Below are positions 62,225 to 64,000 of a DNA stretch of 64,000 nt, in pieces. A model generated the notes under the pieces. The model ran no database searches and had not been told where the DNA came from. It saw only the letters and a list, made by a program, of their open reading frames with translations. This DNA is from Venturia oleaginea (lineage: Eukaryota > Ascomycota > Dothideomycetes > Venturiales > Venturiaceae). A program made the translations under genes and the position numbers. The stretch spans positions 372,001 to 436,000 of the forward strand of contig JABMLP010000016.1 of the NCBI GenBank assembly GCA_013176395.1. The letters run 5' to 3'. The first letter of the stretch is position 1. The number at the start of each line of letters is the position of its first letter.

Positions 62225-63086
62225 TTATTTAACTAGCAGATAACTCAATAATACAAATTTTAAAGTAAAGTAAGCAAAGCAATCACCCCCATCAAACCCA
62301 ATCAAAGCAACAAACCCCTCTCTATCTTCGCGAAAAACCAACATCAAACCATCGCAGCGAGTAACAAATACAATCACATCCTCCCTTGCACAAATATTCT
62401 GTAACCCCCATTCCCATACAAATCCCCAGATCCAAGAACCGGTCTCCATCGAGTTGACGTTGACGTTGGGGTTGGGGTTGGAGTGGTAGGTGGTAGGGCC
62501 AGACTCGATGGAGCTGGGGCTGGGAGTGTACTTGTTTTTTTTAAGCTTGTCATACTTGAGAGGACTGTTGATATTGCCGGTGCCGGACTCGATGGAGTAG
62601 TAGGGGCTGGGGCTGGGAGTATACTTTTTTTTTTAAGCTTATCGTACTCGAGAGGACTGTTGATATTGCCGGTGCCGGACTCGATGGAGTAGTAGGGGCT
62701 GGGGCTGGGAGTGTACTTGTTTTTTTTAAGCTTGTCATACTTGAGAGGACTGTTGATATTGCTGGTGCCGGACTCGATGGAGTAGTAGGGGCTGGGGCTG
62801 GGAGTGTACTTAGTTTTTTTAAGCCTGTCGTATTCGAGAGGATTGTTGATGTGCTCTCATTCCTGTTCGCATCATCCGATTTAGATGCATCCTGACTCTT
62901 GGGCGGTGCCGGATCAGACTTCGGCGCATCCGGTTTAGGATGCTGTTTCCTCCACTTTTCCACATCCTTCTTGTACTCTTGGAGTCGTTCTGCCTCTGTG
63001 AGACCCTGAAGCAATCGGAACCCAGGCCCAAAGATGAGGTCAATGTGGCCGAAATGATCGGGGTGAAGCCCTATGCCTGCTTCCGT
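62225..63086 (-). pseudogene. Downstream half of the Ala-rich gene, broken in frame
   Basis: After the TGA that ends the upstream frame (63089-63087) the same frame stays open: GIGLHPDHFGHIDLIFGPGF, LLQGLTEAERLQEYKKDVEK, a Pro/Lys linker, then 31-residue repeats (ISTVLSSMTSLKKTSTLP). In the third repeat a missing base in the poly-A tract shifts the frame, which ends at 62550. A further frame at 62449-62225 (METGSWIWGFVWEWGLQ) may be the old C-terminus. Either the gene is decaying or the two breaks are assembly errors at a homopolymer. A short intron spanning the TGA was considered, but its phase does not fit. Confidence 0.4.
62513..62830 (-). repeat. Tandem repeat of about 93 bp, 3.4 copies, each with a poly-A tract
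   Basis: On the coding (minus) strand each unit contains ACTCCCAGCCCCAGCCCC, ACTCGAGTCCGG-like and TTAAAAAAAA segments. One unit (poly-A near 62625-62635) is one base shorter, with ten uninterrupted A where the others have A8 plus a C. In the open frame the unit codes PAPAPTTPSSPAPAISTVLS. Confidence 0.9.
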
Positions 63087-63983
63087 TCACTCTTCACTGA
63101 AACGAGAAATACCACTACGCAAGCTGGTATAGATCACGGCGTCATAAACCAGGTCAATAGCATCTTTACTCAGGTCCCTTGACTGACTAACCAGCCAGTC
63201 AAATAACGGAGTAACTCCAACGGAAAAACCCGCCAGAGCACTTTCCGTGATTTCTCTGGCCAGTGCAAGATCTCTCCCAACCTCGTTAACCGCCATTTTA
63301 GCGACTTGGACGGCAATTGAACTTGCTTCTTCAGCGGTGTGGTAAGAACAGAGGGTCACTTCACCGGTGTGGTAAGAGAAGGTCTCCGCAGAAGCCGCCC
63401 CCTCGTGAATAGTAGACAGCTCACTCCCAAAGCGGTGGATCTGATTCATTTGCGCCAAGTGTTCGGCCACTCTCATTGCCTTCGCTGCTTCCTTGGCTGC
63501 TATCAATCGGTCAACATAGCTTTCGTGTTCTGCTAGTTCAGCCGCAGCTTGTTCAGCCGCAGCTACTTCACCCGCAGCATTAAACGCCTCTGCATCTGCT
63601 GCTACTTGTTCTGCTAGTTCACCCGCAGCATGATATGCCTCTGCCTCTGCTAGTGCTTTTACTGCTAGTTCTTCCGCAACCTGAAATGCCTTTCCCTTTG
63701 CTATCATTTCCCTTGCGTATAGCGAGAACTCAATATTCCTCCAGATTTTTCTGGTAATTGAGACTGAAATAGGCAAGGCAAATGGAAGCGTGGTGGTCAG
63801 TCCTATGGCTAGTTTATGTCTGCGAGCCTTGTCGTCCTTCTCCTTCTGTTCTTGTTTAATTCCTTGAGTCCAAAAATAAACATCCTGGTCAGAATTTACC
63901 AGGGGAGAAAGGAGAGCGTTCATCAGCTCAAAATATCTCTTATCGCTGTCCTCAAGTGGCTTCTTCTGTTGTTCCTGGTACAT
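63087..63983 (-). CDS. Ala-rich coiled-coil protein of unknown function (may extend beyond the right edge)
   Basis: 298 codons from the ATG at 63983; codons upstream (EHING) stay open to the window end, so the true start may be further out. The N-terminal part is YFELMNALLSPLVNSDQDVY, FWTQGIKQEQKEKDDKARRH, and a hydrophobic LAIGLTTTLPFALPISVSI. Residues about 95-185 form a long Ala/Glu-rich helix with internal repeats (LAEAEAYHAAGELAEQVAAD, AEAFNAAGEVAAAEQAAAEL), a likely coiled coil. A histidine-containing segment (YHTGEVTLCSYHTAEEAS) and a second helical region follow (MAVNEVGRDLALAREITESA). I recognise no family. It ends ISRFSEE at TGA 63087-63089; sequence beyond still looks coding. Confidence 0.45.
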   Translation of the reverse strand: MYQEQQKKPLEDSDKRYFELMNALLSPLVNSDQDVYFWTQGIKQEQKEKDDKARRHKLAIGLTTTLPFALPISVSITRKIWRNIEFSLYAREMIAKGKAFQVAEELAVKALAEAEAYHAAGELAEQVAADAEAFNAAGEVAAAEQAAAELAEHESYVDRLIAAKEAAKAMRVAEHLAQMNQIHRFGSELSTIHEGAASAETFSYHTGEVTLCSYHTAEEASSIAVQVAKMAVNEVGRDLALAREITESALAGFSVGVTPLFDWLVSQSRDLSKDAIDLVYDAVIYTSLRSGISRFSEE

Positions 63984-64000
63984 CCCATTGATGTGCTCGA

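Overview
The window is nuclear DNA of a filamentous ascomycete. Introns are 44-60 nt with GT..AG ends and CTAAC/CTGAC-like branch sites, intergenic spacers are short, and the proteins are of Pezizomycotina type: Pot1, Cdc25-type RasGEF, Grg1, Pex11C-like, Ebp2, an ascomycete class II peroxidase. The mix of short F-box-like proteins and secreted peroxidase suggests a Leotiomycete (Helotiales-like) fungus; this placement is inference from family resemblance only.

Layout. 1-3.6 kb: POT1 (partial, minus) divergent from importin alpha. 5.4-7.1 kb: a decayed pogo/Fot1-like Tc1/mariner transposon with TA target duplications. 10.4-14 kb: SH3-RasGEF gene with a probable one-base frameshift. 16-19.4 kb: gene graveyard (phosphotransferase pseudogene, broken DUF-type gene ending in an inverted repeat) plus a small secreted cysteine-containing protein. 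20.6-23.1 kb: MFS sugar transporter. 25.7-27.5 kb: secreted class II haem peroxidase with a Gly/Pro repeat tail. 28.6-32.2 kb: an uncharacterised 326-aa protein and a phosphoinositide phospholipase C. 35.1-38.3 kb: Pex11C-like gene and two related F-box-like small genes, one intact and one decayed. 39.5-42.0 kb: two further pogo-like elements on either side of a (TA)8 tract, one an internal-deletion derivative, one with an intact transposase. 42.4-47.6 kb: DExH RNA helicase and aprataxin/Hnt3 sharing a 144-bp divergent promoter. 49.6-55 kb: Grg1, Ebp2, HSBP1 and a membrane-anchored GH16 glycosidase. 55.5-59.9 kb: a full-size ABCB transporter whose reading frame works only with a one-nucleotide exon. 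62.2-64 kb: an Ala-rich coiled-coil gene with a 93-bp repeat whose poly-A tract breaks the frame; it runs towards the right edge.

The housekeeping genes cover telomere protection (POT1), nuclear import (importin alpha), Ras and phosphoinositide signalling (RasGEF, PLC), ribosome biogenesis (EBP2), heat-shock control (HSBP1), DNA 5'-end repair (HNT3) and peroxisome division (PEX11C). They do not form a metabolic cluster. The strongest unusual signals are the one-nucleotide exon at 58665 and the shared end design of all three transposons (ACGT terminus plus paired 17-bp direct repeats of different sequence). Exon limits were placed by hand from frame, splice motifs and family resemblance; no search could be run.
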